From contig CAMIVE010000011.1 of assembly GCA_946401725.1 (NCBI GenBank), forward strand, positions 1 through 56,638: a DNA stretch of 56,638 nt, in the 5' to 3' direction. Positions 8,857-17,546 of this stretch are shown here, in pieces. A program made the position numbers and the translations under genes. How positions within the stretch are numbered: the first letter of the stretch is position 1; each line of letters opens with the position of its first letter. The stretch is from an uncultured Bacteroidales bacterium (GTDB lineage Bacteria > Bacteroidota > Bacteroidia > Bacteroidales > P3). The notes beneath the pieces are model-generated. The model searched no databases, was not told the DNA's origin, and worked only from the letters and a program-made list of their open reading frames with translations.

Positions 8857-10611
8857 ATGTATAGAACACATACTTGTGGAGAATTAAACCGCTCCAACAT
8901 CGGTCAAACCGTTACCCTCTGCGGCTGGCTCCAGCGCTCCCGCGACCTGGGCGGCATGACTTTCATTGACCTTCGTGACCGCTACGGCATCACCCAGCTG
9001 GCCTTCAATATGGAAACCAACGCCGACCTCTGTGAGCAGGCGCGCCGTCTGGGACGCGAATACGTCCTCCAGGTCAAAGGCACCGTCATCGAACGCTCCT
9101 CCAAGAACACCAAGATCACTACCGGCGAAATCGAGATCGACGTCCAGGAACTCAACGTCCTCAACGCCGCCAAGACACCTCCCTTCACTATTGAAGACCA
9201 GTCTGACGGCGGCGATGACCTTCGCATGAAGTATCGTTACCTTGATATCCGTCGCAATCCGGTGCGCCGCAACCTGGAACTGCGCCACCGCATGGCGATG
9301 CTGGTCCGCAACTATCTCAGCAACCTCGATTTCCTCGAAATAGAGACGCCGTTCCTTATCAAGTCCACGCCCGAAGGAGCCCGCGACTTCGTCGTTCCTT
9401 CCCGCATGAACCCAGGCGAGTTCTACGCCCTGCCGCAGTCCCCGCAGCAGTACAAACAGCTCCTGATGGTGGCCGGCATGGACCGCTACTTCCAGATTGT
9501 CCGCTGTTTCCGCGATGAAGACCTCCGCGCCGACCGTCAGCCGGAATTCACCCAGATCGACTGTGAGATGTCTTTCGTCGAACAGGAGGATGTGCTCCAG
9601 ACCTTTGAAGGCCTCGCCAAGCACCTCTTCCATGAGATCAAGGGACTCGATTTCGACGCTTTCCCGCGTATCACATGGCATGACGCCATGCGCCGCTTTG
9701 GCTCCGACAAGCCGGACATCCGCTTCGGTATGGAGTTCGTCGAGTTCAACGACGTCGCCAAAGGCAAGGGATTCGGACTCTTCGACAACGCCGAACTGGT
9801 TGTCGGTATTTGCGCTCCCGGCTGTGCCGAATACACGCGCAAGCAACTCGACGCCCTCACCGATTTCGTCAAGCGTCCCCAGGTGGGCGCCGGCGGCATG
9901 GTCTATATCAAATACAACAGCGACGGCACCTTCAAGTCCTCGGTCGACAAGTTCTACAGCCAGGACGACCTCCGTGCTTTCGCTCAGAAGGCGGACGCCA
10001 AACCGGGAGACCTTATGCTGCTCCTTTGCGGCCCCGCCATGAAGACGCGCACCCAGCTCTGCGCCCTGCGTCTTGAGATGGGCAACCAGCTGGGTCTCCG
10101 CAACCCGGAGGTGTTCGCTCCGCTTTGGGTTATCGACTTCCCGCTCCTCGAATGGGACGACGAGACGCAGCGCTTCTACGCCATGCACCATCCTTTCACG
10201 GCTCCCAAGCCGGAAGATGAGGCACTGCTCGACGACCCGAACCGCTGGGGCGACATCCGCGCCAACGCCTACGATATCGTCATGAACGGTGTCGAGGTGG
10301 GCGGCGGCTCCATCCGTATCCACGACCGCACCCTCCAGAACAAGATGTTCCATACGCTGGGATTCTCCGACGAACAGGCACAGGCGCAGTTCGGCTTCCT
10401 TATGGATGCCTTCACCTACGGCGCACCGCCCCACGCCGGTCTTGCCTTCGGCTTCGACCGTCTCTGCTCGCTCTTCGGCGGCGCCGACTCCATCCGCGAC
10501 TTCATTGCCTTCCCCAAGAACAACAGCGGCCGCGATGTCATGAGCCAGTCCCCGTCGCCCATCAGCCAGGAACAGCTCGACGAACTCTGTATCAAGGTCG
10601 AAATGAAGTAA
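8857..10611 (+). CDS. aspS: Aspartate--tRNA ligase
   Basis: Charges tRNA-Asp with aspartate (class IIb synthetase, cytoplasm). The 584 residues start with the OB-fold anticodon-binding domain ([33 protein letters not shown]). Class II motif 2 is [20 protein letters not shown], a GAD-type insertion lies in the middle, and motif 3 is [15 protein letters not shown] near the end, all as in full-length bacterial AspRS. The start at 8857 matches the family N-terminus; the longer in-frame extension from 8797 encodes terminator and promoter DNA and is rejected. It is followed after 21 bases by the four-helix-bundle gene, perhaps co-transcribed. Confidence 0.97.
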   Translation: MYRTHTCGELNRSNIGQTVTLCGWLQRSRDLGGMTFIDLRDRYGITQLAFNMETNADLCEQARRLGREYVLQVKGTVIERSSKNTKITTGEIEIDVQELNVLNAAKTPPFTIEDQSDGGDDLRMKYRYLDIRRNPVRRNLELRHRMAMLVRNYLSNLDFLEIETPFLIKSTPEGARDFVVPSRMNPGEFYALPQSPQQYKQLLMVAGMDRYFQIVRCFRDEDLRADRQPEFTQIDCEMSFVEQEDVLQTFEGLAKHLFHEIKGLDFDAFPRITWHDAMRRFGSDKPDIRFGMEFVEFNDVAKGKGFGLFDNAELVVGICAPGCAEYTRKQLDALTDFVKRPQVGAGGMVYIKYNSDGTFKSSVDKFYSQDDLRAFAQKADAKPGDLMLLLCGPAMKTRTQLCALRLEMGNQLGLRNPEVFAPLWVIDFPLLEWDDETQRFYAMHHPFTAPKPEDEALLDDPNRWGDIRANAYDIVMNGVEVGGGSIRIHDRTLQNKMFHTLGFSDEQAQAQFGFLMDAFTYGAPPHAGLAFGFDRLCSLFGGADSIRDFIAFPKNNSGRDVMSQSPSPISQEQLDELCIKVEMK

Positions 10612-10632
10612 CAGCAAAAACCATCAAAAACA

Positions 10633-11265
10633 ATGCCCGCCAAGTCTATCTTCAAGCAGACTGCCAATTGGCGCAACCTCAACCTCTACCATAAGTCGGA
10701 TGTGCTGTATCAGTTGACGGTGGTTTTCTGCCGGCGGTTTCTGCCCCTATACGGCGACCGCACGGTGGATCAGATGGTGCAGGCCGCCCGCAGCGGCAAG
10801 CAGAACATCGTGGAAGGCAGCGAGGATGGCAAGACCAGCTCGGAGATGGAACTGAAAATGATCAATGTGGCACGGGCCAGCATAGGGGAGTTGCGCGAAG
10901 ACTATGAGGACTACCTGAAGAGCCATTCGCTGCAGCAATGGGACAATCAGCATCCCCGCTTCAACAGTATGCTGACATTTTGCCGTGAGCATAACGACTA
11001 TGCTGACTATGCTTCTATAGCCGAGAAAATGTCGGCCGAGGAACTATGTAACATGGCCGTTACGCTGTGCCACCTCACTGACAGGATGCTGGTGTCTTAT
11101 TTGGAATTCTTGGAACAACGTTTTGTCACGGAGGGCGGTATTAAAGAACGGATGCACTCAGCCCGTACGGGTTACCGCCAGGAGCAAGATGCCAGGATGG
11201 CAGCTCTGGAACAAGAGAACCACCGCCTGAAAGCCCTCCTGAGACAACACGGAATACCATTTTAG
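10633..11265 (+). CDS. Four-helix-bundle (23S IVS-like) suffix-domain protein
   Basis: A 210-residue soluble protein. Residues about 15-120 match the four-helix-bundle family first described as proteins encoded in 23S rRNA intervening sequences, with the characteristic segment ARSGKQNIVEGSEDGKTSSE. A C-terminal suffix region ends in a short coiled coil (residues about 180-205, MAALEQENHRLKALL). The biochemical function of this family is not known. It lies 21 bases behind aspS and is followed by a 9-bp array. Family assignment is good; no function can be given. Confidence 0.85.
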   Translation: MPAKSIFKQTANWRNLNLYHKSDVLYQLTVVFCRRFLPLYGDRTVDQMVQAARSGKQNIVEGSEDGKTSSEMELKMINVARASIGELREDYEDYLKSHSLQQWDNQHPRFNSMLTFCREHNDYADYASIAEKMSAEELCNMAVTLCHLTDRMLVSYLEFLEQRFVTEGGIKERMHSARTGYRQEQDARMAALEQENHRLKALLRQHGIPF

Positions 11266-11274
11266 TTAGTCGGG

Positions 11275-11402
11275 CTGGTTGAACTGGTTTCTCTGGTTGA
11301 ACTGGAAACCAGCCCATCTAATTTAACCAGTCTAACCAGTCCCACCAGAAAAACCAGTCCCACCAGTTTAATCAGCCCAACCAGAGCATCCAGTCCCACC
11401 AG
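11275..11402 (+). repeat. 9-bp tandem array with inverted halves (CTGG x4, then CCAG)
   Basis: CTGG occurs at 11275, 11284, 11293 and 11302. After a 7-base step, CCAG occurs at 11309, then at 11327, 11336, 11345, 11354, 11363, 11381, 11390 and 11399, with degenerate units at 11318 and 11372, all in 9-base register. GGCTGGTT (11273-11280) is the reverse complement of AACCAGCC (11307-11314), so the RNA could fold into a hairpin. The last unit ends 6 bases before the menA ATG. Confidence 0.85.
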
Positions 11403-11408
11403 AAAATC

Positions 11409-12284
11409 ATGCTGAAACCTCTCATTAAATCCATGCGTCTCCGCACATTACCCCTGTCACTGGCAGGCGTGGTGTGCGGCGGCTTTTTGGCTTATGGCCT
11501 TTATGCTTCCAGCCCTTGGACCTTGTTTTTTCTTTTCCTGACGACGGTGTCGTTGCAGATTCTCTCCAACCTCAGCAATGAGTTGGGCGACCACCTCAGC
11601 GGCGTCGACGGCGAGGGTAGGGAAGGGCCTAACTACAGCATGTCTGATGGCGGTCTGACTGTCAAACAGATGTGGCGTGCCATTAACGGATTTGTCATCG
11701 TCTGCCTCCTCTCCGGACTCCTCTTGCTCCTTTTCTCCTTCCATTTCGAGATTCAAAATCCCAAATTTTTAGTGCTCATCCTCCTCGGCGCGGCAGCCAT
11801 CTGGGCGGCGACACACTACACCCTTGGCCGTAACCCTTATGGCTACCGTGGACTTGGCGACCTTTTCGTCTTTATTTTTTTCGGTCTGGTGTCGGTCTTG
11901 GGAGGCTATTTTGTCGTGGCACATACGCTGGATGTCTCGATGGTTCCTCCTGCCGTTGGATGCGGTCTGCTGAGTGTCGCGGTTCTCAATGTCAACAATA
12001 TCCGTGATATGGCCTCCGATGAAGGCATTCGCCGTACCATCCCCCTCCGCATCGGTGAACGTCGCGCGAAAATATACCAGACATGTCTCGTTGTCATCGG
12101 CTATGCTTGCTATCTCGTTTTTGCCTTCCATTGGGCGGTGGCGCTGATGGCACTGCCGTTCGTCTTCCACCTTGTCGGTGTCTGGCGTCGTCAGGGGAAG
12201 GCGCTCGACCCGATGCTTCCGCTGCTGGTTATCGGCACCTTCGTTCTTTCTGTTGTTTTTACGGTTGTCCGCTATGGCCTATAA
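11409..12284 (+). CDS. menA: 1,4-dihydroxy-2-naphthoate polyprenyltransferase
   Basis: Attaches the polyprenyl chain to dihydroxynaphthoate in menaquinone synthesis; integral inner-membrane enzyme of the UbiA superfamily. The 291-residue protein has about eight to nine hydrophobic helices. Its two Asp-rich prenyl-diphosphate/Mg2+ sites are visible as NELGDHLSGVDGEGREGP (around residues 57-74) and NVNNIRDMASDEGIRRT (around residues 196-212). The gene overlaps the next one (ubiE) by 11 bases, so the two steps of the same pathway are probably translationally coupled. Confidence 0.92.
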   Translation: MLKPLIKSMRLRTLPLSLAGVVCGGFLAYGLYASSPWTLFFLFLTTVSLQILSNLSNELGDHLSGVDGEGREGPNYSMSDGGLTVKQMWRAINGFVIVCLLSGLLLLLFSFHFEIQNPKFLVLILLGAAAIWAATHYTLGRNPYGYRGLGDLFVFIFFGLVSVLGGYFVVAHTLDVSMVPPAVGCGLLSVAVLNVNNIRDMASDEGIRRTIPLRIGERRAKIYQTCLVVIGYACYLVFAFHWAVALMALPFVFHLVGVWRRQGKALDPMLPLLVIGTFVLSVVFTVVRYGL

Positions 12285-13080
12285 TTTCGATACGATAGCC
12301 CCCACCTACGACCGTCTCAACCACCTTATGACGCTCGGACTGGACCGTCGTTGGCGCCGTCGTGCCGCAAGACAGCTCTCCGCCTCCCAAACCCGTTCTT
12401 CGTTATCCGTCCTCGACGTGGCCTGTGGCACGGGCGACCTGACCTTGGAGCTGTTGAAGCGAGGCTGCCAAGTCACCGGTATCGACCTCTCCGAGGAGAT
12501 GCTCGAAATCGCCAGGCAAAAAACCGCCTCAGCCAATGCAAAAGTCGTTTCATCGGATACCGTTTCATCGGATTTGCAATCCGATGAAAGTTATTATAAG
12601 GATTTGCAATCCGCCAATGCCACCCCCACCGTCAGTCTCCAGCTCGCCGATGCCGAGCATCTGCCTTTTGCCGACGCTACTTTCGACGCCGTCACCTGCG
12701 CTTTCGGCATCCGCAATTTCGTCCATTTGGAGCAAGGACTCAGCGAGATGACCCGTGTCCTCAAGCCCGGGGGAGTCATGGTTATCCTCGAGATGTCCAC
12801 TCCCGACAACCCTTTCGTCCGACCCTTCTACAACATCTATACCAAACGAGTCATCCCCTGGCTCGGACAGTGCATCGCCGGCAGCCGCGACGCCTACACT
12901 TACCTTCCCTCCTCCATCGAGTGCTTCCCCAAAGGCAAAGTCCTGCTTGCCCTCCTCGAATCCCAAGGTCTCCAAGCTACCCAGAAGAAACACCTCTTCG
13001 GTGTTTGCCGTCGTTACCGCTGCACCAAACCTAACCAGCAAACAGCCTCGAAGCCACTAGCAAGCATCCTCGGCAACTAG
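12274..13080 (+). CDS. ubiE: Demethylmenaquinone methyltransferase with a repeat-derived insertion
   Basis: Transfers a methyl group from S-adenosylmethionine to demethylmenaquinone, the last step of menaquinone synthesis. The chosen ATG at 12274 lies inside the menA end and gives the standard N-terminus MAYNFDTIAPTYDRLNHLMT. SAM motif I is VLDVACGTGDLTLELL (from about residue 47), then GIDLSEEMLEIAR, DAEHLPFADATFDAVT and the family signature AFGIRNF. Residues about 90-116, between motif I and the DAEHLPF segment, are an extra loop encoded by two copies of the GGATTTGCAATCC hairpin repeat seen at 3493, inserted without breaking the frame. The enzyme probably still folds because the loop lies between core elements. 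Length 268 residues. Confidence 0.93.
   Translation: MAYNFDTIAPTYDRLNHLMTLGLDRRWRRRAARQLSASQTRSSLSVLDVACGTGDLTLELLKRGCQVTGIDLSEEMLEIARQKTASANAKVVSSDTVSSDLQSDESYYKDLQSANATPTVSLQLADAEHLPFADATFDAVTCAFGIRNFVHLEQGLSEMTRVLKPGGVMVILEMSTPDNPFVRPFYNIYTKRVIPWLGQCIAGSRDAYTYLPSSIECFPKGKVLLALLESQGLQATQKKHLFGVCRRYRCTKPNQQTASKPLASILGN
12548..12613 (+). repeat. REP-like hairpins inside the ubiE coding sequence
   Basis: TTTCATCGGATT (12563-12574) pairs perfectly with AATCCGATGAAA (12578-12589) across the loop TGC. A second GGATTTGCAATCC follows at 12600-12612, and a partial copy (TTTCATCGGATAC) precedes at 12548. The words TATAAGGATTTGCAATCCG are shared with the intergenic copy at 3489-3506. Confidence 0.8.
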
Positions 13081-13250
13081 CCTCGAAGATTCAGTATCTC
13101 AGTAGCCCTACACAAACAGAAGAACCGTGTAGGGAAGTTACCAGCAATTTAGCCTCGGAGAGGCTATATCTCAATAACCCCACACGAAACGAAGTGCCGT
13201 GTGGGGACGAGAAATCACCAGTATCTCATAAGCGTCTCGGAGAGACGCCA
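13081..13250. repeat. Composite palindromic repeat cluster (13081-13437 gene-free stretch)
   Basis: Several short hairpins alternate: CCCTACAC/GTGTAGGG (13106-13134), AGCCTC-GGA-GAGGCT (13151-13165), CCCCACAC/GTGTGGGG (13178-13206) and GCGTCTC-GGA-GAGACGC (13232-13248). The same kinds of hairpin in the same alternation recur at 35249-35335 and 36808-37038 and partly at 21294-21349. The rest of the 357-base gap holds a poly-A/C stretch and the putative sigma-dependent promoter listed separately. Confidence 0.75.
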
Positions 13251-13318
13251 CCTCGCCCCACAGCAGTAGTTTTTTCGTTGCCATCCTTCCCCCCCCTCCA
13301 AAAAAAAAATTCACCCCG

Positions 13319-13351
13319 CTGTCAGATTTTGGACGGAAAACGCGTATTATA
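13319..13351 (+). promoter_or_regulatory. Putative ECF-type promoter upstream of sigma gene 1
   Basis: A 33-base segment starts CTGTCAGATT and ends GTATTATA. It matches at 28 of 33 positions (hand alignment) the reverse-strand segment 19498-19530 just before the gene starting at 19492. The two conserved ends are about 15 bases apart, a plausible -35/-10 spacing for an ECF sigma factor. It lies 86 bases before the sigma gene, suggesting autoregulation. Confidence 0.5.
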
Positions 13352-13437
13352 ATTATAGAGAACGCATTTTTTTGGTGTCCTCGTCGTTAGACCGCGACCA
13401 CAGCTCGGCTTAAAGGAAAAGAACTCGCCAAACGAAC

Positions 13438-14616
13438 ATGAATGAAATGATCACAAACCTCAATTCCCGCCACGAAGCTTACTGTGCTTTTATGAAACTC
13501 CACCACGAGACCGTGTGGAGTGTGTGCTGGCGTTTTGCTCGCCGAAAGGACTCGAGATCCGCTGAACTGGGGCCTGACGACCATGTCGACCGGCGGACAC
13601 GCGCCGAGGACATGGCGCAGGAGGTATGGATTATGCTTTGGCTGAAGTTTGACCAGCTGAAACCTGAAACATCGGAAAGACAGCAACGCAAATGGGTCGA
13701 ACGGGTAGCGGAAAGGGTGGTTATCGACCTCTACCGCCGTGAGAAATCTCGACCGGAACCTCTTACCGACTACATGGTGGAGAATATTGCCGATGCTGAT
13801 ACTGCTCCGATGAATGAAGACTTGGAAGAGCTGATGGCTTGCTTTGGTCCCGAGGAACAGCATCTGATGCGTTTGTACATCGAGGGCTATCGAGGAGACG
13901 AAATAGCTGCGATGACAGGTCTCAAACGGGATACCGTCTATCAGCGTATCCATCGTGCCATGACTAAGGCACGACGTGTGATTCTGGTGATATTGCTGAC
14001 GGTTGTGGCCACCTCCATTGCTGTTACTGTGGTGCCACAGTGGCGAGAAAGGGTCTTTCCCCGCATGACGAAAAAAGATAAGCCTTCGGAGGAGTCATTG
14101 AAACAATCTCCCAAGGCTGCACCTGTCGGGGACACATTGCCGGAGACGGCCATCGACACTCCTGCCCGGCGGCATGTAGTGATTCCACTGATGCCCATTC
14201 CGCACTTTTTCGAGGAATCTGGCGGATTACCTGTCGTTACGTTGAGTTCTACCCATCCCGAGGCACTAGGGGATTCCTGTGGATGTCCTGGTAAACAGGT
14301 CCGAAGGTCATGGTGGAACATCGATGACTCGATTGATGACCCCTGCGAACCCGCGACGAGAGAATTGTCCGAAGTGACCATCACCGTCAATGAGAACATT
14401 GTCGTTGTGGAAGGAGCGGACAACGAGATGGTCAGTGTCTTTGACGGACAGGGACGCCTTGTGGCGCGAACCCAATGCTACGGGTATTGTATGCTCACCG
14501 TCACAACGGACAACGCAAGTTCAAGGGTCTCGAATCTTGCTCCCTATTGGGTACAAGTGGGTTCCCGTCCACTCCAGCAGGTATTCCTCCATTTTCCGCA
14601 ACTTCATCACTATTAA
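13438..14616 (+). CDS. Membrane-anchored ECF sigma factor with extracytoplasmic tail (sigma 1)
   Basis: A 392-residue protein. Residues about 10-100 are sigma region 2 (AEDMAQEVWIMLWLKFDQL) and about 125-180 sigma region 4 (EEQHLMRLYIEGYRGDEIAA, then LKRDTVYQRIHRAMTKAR), together a complete ECF sigma-70 factor. Unusually, residues about 181-201 form a membrane helix followed by VPQWRERVF and a roughly 190-residue extracytoplasmic tail. The tail ends in a strand pattern (VSVFDGQGRLVA ... VQVGSRPLQQ) that resembles the T9SS-type C-terminal domain of the next gene. The start at 13438 gives a normal region 2. The BspA-like gene begins 25 bases after the stop, so the two are probably an operon. 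A paralogue lies at 16454-17443. Release of the DNA-binding part by proteolysis is a reasonable but untested idea. Confidence 0.85.
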   Translation: MNEMITNLNSRHEAYCAFMKLHHETVWSVCWRFARRKDSRSAELGPDDHVDRRTRAEDMAQEVWIMLWLKFDQLKPETSERQQRKWVERVAERVVIDLYRREKSRPEPLTDYMVENIADADTAPMNEDLEELMACFGPEEQHLMRLYIEGYRGDEIAAMTGLKRDTVYQRIHRAMTKARRVILVILLTVVATSIAVTVVPQWRERVFPRMTKKDKPSEESLKQSPKAAPVGDTLPETAIDTPARRHVVIPLMPIPHFFEESGGLPVVTLSSTHPEALGDSCGCPGKQVRRSWWNIDDSIDDPCEPATRELSEVTITVNENIVVVEGADNEMVSVFDGQGRLVARTQCYGYCMLTVTTDNASSRVSNLAPYWVQVGSRPLQQVFLHFPQLHHY

Positions 14617-14641
14617 TGTATCTTTATTAAATTATAAAAAC

Positions 14642-16447
14642 GTGAAAAATATAGATTTAAAACTTCTCATTGCGATTGTCGCAGTGTTGGTGGCTCCTAG
14701 GGTCGCATCGGCTCAGTGGTTTGAATCGGGTGGCATTGTGTACGGCATCACTTCGGAGCAGACCGTCGAGGTGCTGCCGAATTATTATCTACATAACACT
14801 CCCTACAGCGGCACCATTGTCATTCCGCAGACGGTGACGTATGACGACACGACCTATACCGTGACAGCATTGGCCGAAGCGGCTTTCGAGAGTTGCACCA
14901 CCGTCACCAGCCTCACCTTGCCGCCGACCATCCGTAGCATCGGGTCGCATTGTTTCTACAACTGCACTTTCACGACACTGCAGCTGCCCGACTCGCTGCG
15001 CTGCATCGACGACCACGCCTTCCTTTATTCCAGCATCTCGTCATTACACCTGCCAGCCTGTTTTGAGGCGTATGACGAATGCACTTTCTGGGCGAGGAAC
15101 CTGACCAGCATCACAGTGGATGACGCCAATCCCTACTACCGTTCCATCGACGGATGTCTCTACAGCAAGGACAGCCTGACGCTCTGCATCGTGCCCGACG
15201 GGGTGACGGGTACTATCAACGTACCCTCATTTGTACGGTATCTCGGCAAGATGGCTTTCGGCTTCTGCAGCCACATTACCTCGGTTACACTGCCCGAGGG
15301 GCTGGTCTCTATCGGTGACTTCGCCTTCAACTGCTGCGCGATGGTCGACGGTATTGTCATCCCTTCCACGGTGACACATATTGGTGTCTGCCCCTTCTCC
15401 TACTGTCCGCAGATGAACAATCTCTCAATTGCTGGGGGCAACACGCATTATGTACTCGACGACCTAATGCTCTACAGCAGCAACTACGACACACTGGTGT
15501 CGTGCCACAAGTCGGGTGCCACCGTCACGCTGAACCCCCATGTGAAAGTTTTGGGCGGTTTCGAGAACAATACTTGGGTACGGAATATCGCCATTCCTGA
15601 GGGTGTGACCGACATCACCGAAAACTGCTTCAACGGGTGCCAGATTACCAGCATTACGCTGCCGACGCACATGAGGTCGATAGGCCGGAAAGCTTTTTCC
15701 GAGAACGACCGGCTGACCACCGTCACCATGCCGCAGACGCTGCTCTTGATGGGACAAGGTGCGTTTGAGCATTGTTATGCGCTGAACTCTATCATTATCC
15801 CTGATTCGCTGCGCGTCATTCCCAAAGAGGCCTTCAACTCATGTATAAAACTCAGTTCCATTACCTTGAACAACGACGTCGAAGAGATTGGAGACTATGC
15901 CTTCTGGGCAATGTCGCAATTAAGCCAAATGCATATCACCCATCTTGACTTTCCGGCATCGCTGAAGAAGGTCGGCGATTGTGCTTTTGGTGCATGCAAC
16001 AACGGTCTGCGTTCGGTGACTTTCTACGGGCAGGTAGACACTCTGGGCACCGCTGTTTTCGAGAGCGCCAACCTCCAAAAGATTTGCTTTATTGGCGGCT
16101 TGCCTCCGGCCATCAAGGGTGATGGCCCCCTCTATCAGATAGGCCAAATAGACACCATCGTCATTTGTGGCAATCTCGATGTTTGGCTGTCCGACAGCTA
16201 CTGGGGTCAGTTCGCCGACCGCTACGTCGAGGACTGCAGCGTGGGCATCGGCGATCCTGGATGCGCGGAAGTCCCCGTCCGCATATTTTCCCACGGTGGC
16301 CGCATTATCGTCGAGGGTGCTGAGGGCGAGACCGTCCGCATCTACGACATCACCGGCCGCAGCGTCCATAACAGCAGCCTCCCCACAGGTGTCTATCTGG
16401 TCAAGGTCGGCAACCGTCCGGCGCGCAAAGTGGCTGTAATACGATAA
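14642..16447 (+). CDS. BspA-like leucine-rich-repeat surface protein with T9SS-type C-terminal domain
   Basis: A 601-residue secreted protein. I place the start at the GTG at 14642, because it gives a clean signal peptide (KNIDLKLLIAIVAVLVAPRV, then ASAQ); the open frame runs further upstream but only into the sigma gene. About residues 45-480 consist of BspA-type leucine-rich repeats (I..IGdyAFxxCxxLtsvxlP pattern, e.g. LVSIGDFAFNCC, VEEIGDYAFWAM). The end (VRIYDITGRSVHNSSLP, then GVYLVKVGNRPARKVAVI) has the form of a type A T9SS sorting domain, which would direct export to the cell surface. BspA-type proteins commonly mediate adhesion. Converges with the minus-strand sigma gene, 6 bases between the stops. 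Confidence 0.88.
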   Translation: MKNIDLKLLIAIVAVLVAPRVASAQWFESGGIVYGITSEQTVEVLPNYYLHNTPYSGTIVIPQTVTYDDTTYTVTALAEAAFESCTTVTSLTLPPTIRSIGSHCFYNCTFTTLQLPDSLRCIDDHAFLYSSISSLHLPACFEAYDECTFWARNLTSITVDDANPYYRSIDGCLYSKDSLTLCIVPDGVTGTINVPSFVRYLGKMAFGFCSHITSVTLPEGLVSIGDFAFNCCAMVDGIVIPSTVTHIGVCPFSYCPQMNNLSIAGGNTHYVLDDLMLYSSNYDTLVSCHKSGATVTLNPHVKVLGGFENNTWVRNIAIPEGVTDITENCFNGCQITSITLPTHMRSIGRKAFSENDRLTTVTMPQTLLLMGQGAFEHCYALNSIIIPDSLRVIPKEAFNSCIKLSSITLNNDVEEIGDYAFWAMSQLSQMHITHLDFPASLKKVGDCAFGACNNGLRSVTFYGQVDTLGTAVFESANLQKICFIGGLPPAIKGDGPLYQIGQIDTIVICGNLDVWLSDSYWGQFADRYVEDCSVGIGDPGCAEVPVRIFSHGGRIIVEGAEGETVRIYDITGRSVHNSSLPTGVYLVKVGNRPARKVAVIR

Positions 16448-16453
16448 TAGAAA

Positions 16454-17443
16454 CTACAGTGTCAGTATCAGGGCAGGGCGGTTGCCGATATTGAGGTAAA
16501 ACTCGTAGCCCCATCGGCAGGAATAGATATTGTTGACGGGTAAAAGGTCAATAACGCATAAGTTGCTGGCTTTCTGTGCGTATATTAGTTTTCCGCTCAT
16601 ATCGTAGATTCGTATCATCTCTCCCTTGGATCCTGGGACTGTGATATTGGTGCCGTTGACCAAAAGGGTTAGGCTGTCCTTTTTTTCTGGCATTGGTAAT
16701 CCCTCAGGATATGTCATGAGTTCCGACAGGTTCAATGGGGGCATGCGTTCCAAGGGCTCTATCATATGCAAAGAGTCACTCTTGACAGTCGGCGTAGTTG
16801 CCATAGTGTCATGCAGCGGTGTGATCGTGGGGGTGACCTCGGGTGGATTGGAGATAGAATCTGTGACTGTTTCCTCGGATTTGTCGTTGTCGAAAAGGAT
16901 GTGTCGCCACTGTGGGACAAGGGCGATGGCCACAGCAGAGACAAACAGCAGGGCAAGTAATACCAAGGCGAAACGTCGCATTGTCTGTATGGCACGGTGC
17001 AGGCGTTGGTAGTAGTTGTCGCGGCTGATGCCCATTTTCTTGCCTATCTCGTCACCATGGTATCCCTCCAAATAAAGGCGAATCAGCCGTTGGTCATCGG
17101 GGTCGAGTGCGGAGAGGAGGTCGTCCAGGAGTTCTTTCCGGTGCTGTGCATCTTCATCGGTGTAATAGTTGGACAGGCTGTCGGAAATCGGGACGGTGGG
17201 TGGCTTCTGCCGTCGACCGAACTGATAGAGGACGGAACGTGTCTGCCATCGAACCCATGATCGTTCCTGTCCGGGAGTGGCATCGGGACGCAGTTTTTCG
17301 AAGTTTTCCCACAATGTCAAGGAAACCTCCTGCAGCATATCGCAACAGCGGTCGTGGTCACCACCCGTCCAATGCCAACACATGCGCCACAGCATTTTGC
17401 GGTGGCGCATAAGCAAGGCGGTGTATGCATTGTGACGGTTCAT
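16454..17443 (-). CDS. Membrane-anchored ECF sigma factor with extracytoplasmic tail (sigma 2)
   Basis: A 329-residue paralogue of the sigma factor at 13438. Region 2 lies at about residues 5-75 (CCDMLQEVSLTLWENFEKL) and region 4 at about 105-155 (DDQRLIRLYLEGYHGDEIGK, then ISRDNYYQRLHRAIQTMRR). A membrane helix at about 158-178 is followed by the same VPQWR motif as in sigma 1. The extracytoplasmic tail ends in IRIYDMSGKLIYAQ ... YLNIGNRPALILTL, closely similar to the C-terminal domain of the BspA-like protein it converges with. It is probably the last gene of the minus-strand unit 19492-16454 (103-base gap to the preceding gene). Confidence 0.85.
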   Translation of the reverse strand: MNRHNAYTALLMRHRKMLWRMCWHWTGGDHDRCCDMLQEVSLTLWENFEKLRPDATPGQERSWVRWQTRSVLYQFGRRQKPPTVPISDSLSNYYTDEDAQHRKELLDDLLSALDPDDQRLIRLYLEGYHGDEIGKKMGISRDNYYQRLHRAIQTMRRFALVLLALLFVSAVAIALVPQWRHILFDNDKSEETVTDSISNPPEVTPTITPLHDTMATTPTVKSDSLHMIEPLERMPPLNLSELMTYPEGLPMPEKKDSLTLLVNGTNITVPGSKGEMIRIYDMSGKLIYAQKASNLCVIDLLPVNNIYSCRWGYEFYLNIGNRPALILTL

Positions 17444-17546
17444 TTATGTCGTTGCGCTTGAACGGTGGAATTTCTAGAGGATGGCTTTGTGCTCTCCCCT
17501 CTTTTCAAAGGGAAAACGACTTAGTGGATTTAAACGTATGCTGGAT

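Noticed and set aside
8884..10617. 577-codon antisense frame opposite aspS
   Set aside because: aspS is certain on the + strand; the antisense protein has shadow composition and no recognisable domain.
14390..14641. Longer N-terminus for the BspA-like protein
   Set aside because: The extension lies within the sigma-factor gene in another frame and would put about 84 residues in front of a clean signal peptide; GTG at 14642 is preferred.
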